Positions 62,607 through 64,000 of a stretch of DNA of 64,000 nucleotides are shown here, piece by piece (position 1 is the first letter of the stretch; every line of letters begins with the position of its first letter). The position numbers and the translations under genes were made by a program. The stretch is from Tissierella sp. Its GTDB lineage: Bacteria > Bacillota > Clostridia > Tissierellales > Tissierellaceae. The notes under the pieces are model-generated. The model made no database searches. It was not told where the DNA came from and worked only from the letters and a program-made list of their open reading frames with translations. The stretch covers positions 1 to 64,000 of the forward strand of contig NZ_JARIEF010000018.1 of assembly GCF_029266915.1 (NCBI RefSeq), given 5' to 3'.

Positions 62607-64000
<1,394 letters not shown>

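Overview
The window reads as chromosome of a low-GC Gram-positive anaerobe of the Clostridia/Tissierellia type. Evidence: strong AT bias, AGGAGG-type ribosome binding sites with frequent TTG/GTG starts, an Rnf complex gene at the left edge, a complete selenocysteine machinery, Na+:alanine symporters, and Firmicutes-specific linkage blocks (radC-mreBCD-minCDE; rplU-prp-rpmA-obg-yhbY-nadD-yqeK-rsfS; lepB-lepA-hemW-hrcA-grpE-dnaK-dnaJ-prmA-rsmE-mtaB-HIT-rpsU-yqeY; floA; phoH-ybeY-dgkA-cdd). Sporulation genes that normally sit in these blocks in spore formers (gpr next to rpsT; yqfC/yqfD before phoH) are absent, which suggests a non-sporulating lineage. The exact taxon cannot be read from the sequence.

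Layout. 1-2.0 kb: end of rnfA, rnfB, a NusG_II-domain protein and a Gx transporter family protein. 2.0-11.0 kb: maf, radC, mreBCD, a very large PBP2 and minCDE, i.e. cell shape and division. 11.2-15.0 kb: two radical-SAM-associated proteins and RNase E/G. 15.0-16.4 kb, minus strand: an NCS2 nucleobase permease. 16.6-21.5 kb: L21 leader RNA, rplU, prp, rpmA, obg, yhbY, nadD, yqeK, a tandem-repeat block, rsfS and a RidA protein. 21.6-22.9 kb, minus strand: D,D-carboxypeptidase. 23.0-29.1 kb: comEA, then selD (with an in-frame UGA Sec codon and a candidate SECIS hairpin), selA (apparent AUA start), selB, an orphan response regulator lacking the phospho-acceptor Asp, and selC (tRNA-Sec). 29.4-36.4 kb: two tandem AGCS symporters with duplicated control regions, a YitT protein, agmatinase and a DEAD-box helicase. 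36.5-38.8 kb: a DbpA-type helicase, a small membrane protein, a YbjQ protein and a fragment of an HflC/SPFH gene. 38.8-43.8 kb: AlaX-like editing protein (minus), comEC, holA, rpsT (minus). 44.0-56.9 kb: lepB, lepA, hemW, a CIRCE-controlled heat-shock cluster and RNA-modification genes. 57.1-60.0 kb: NfeD protease, FloA and an unknown partner. 60.4-64.0 kb: phoH, ybeY, a DgkA-PAP2 fusion, a DUF3048 lipoprotein and the start of cdd.

Most of the window is conserved housekeeping DNA, and I see no prophage, IS element, CRISPR array or defence island. The most interesting part is the selenocysteine locus: SelD appears to be itself a selenoprotein, selA lacks any canonical start codon that covers its conserved N terminus, and an atypical response regulator lies between selB and selC, next to an inverted repeat that overlaps the selC promoter. 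Other items worth a look are the 46-bp tandem repeats that grew out of the last codons of yqeK, the HflC remnant, and the duplicated AGCS control regions. All function calls come from reading motifs by eye; no database search was run.
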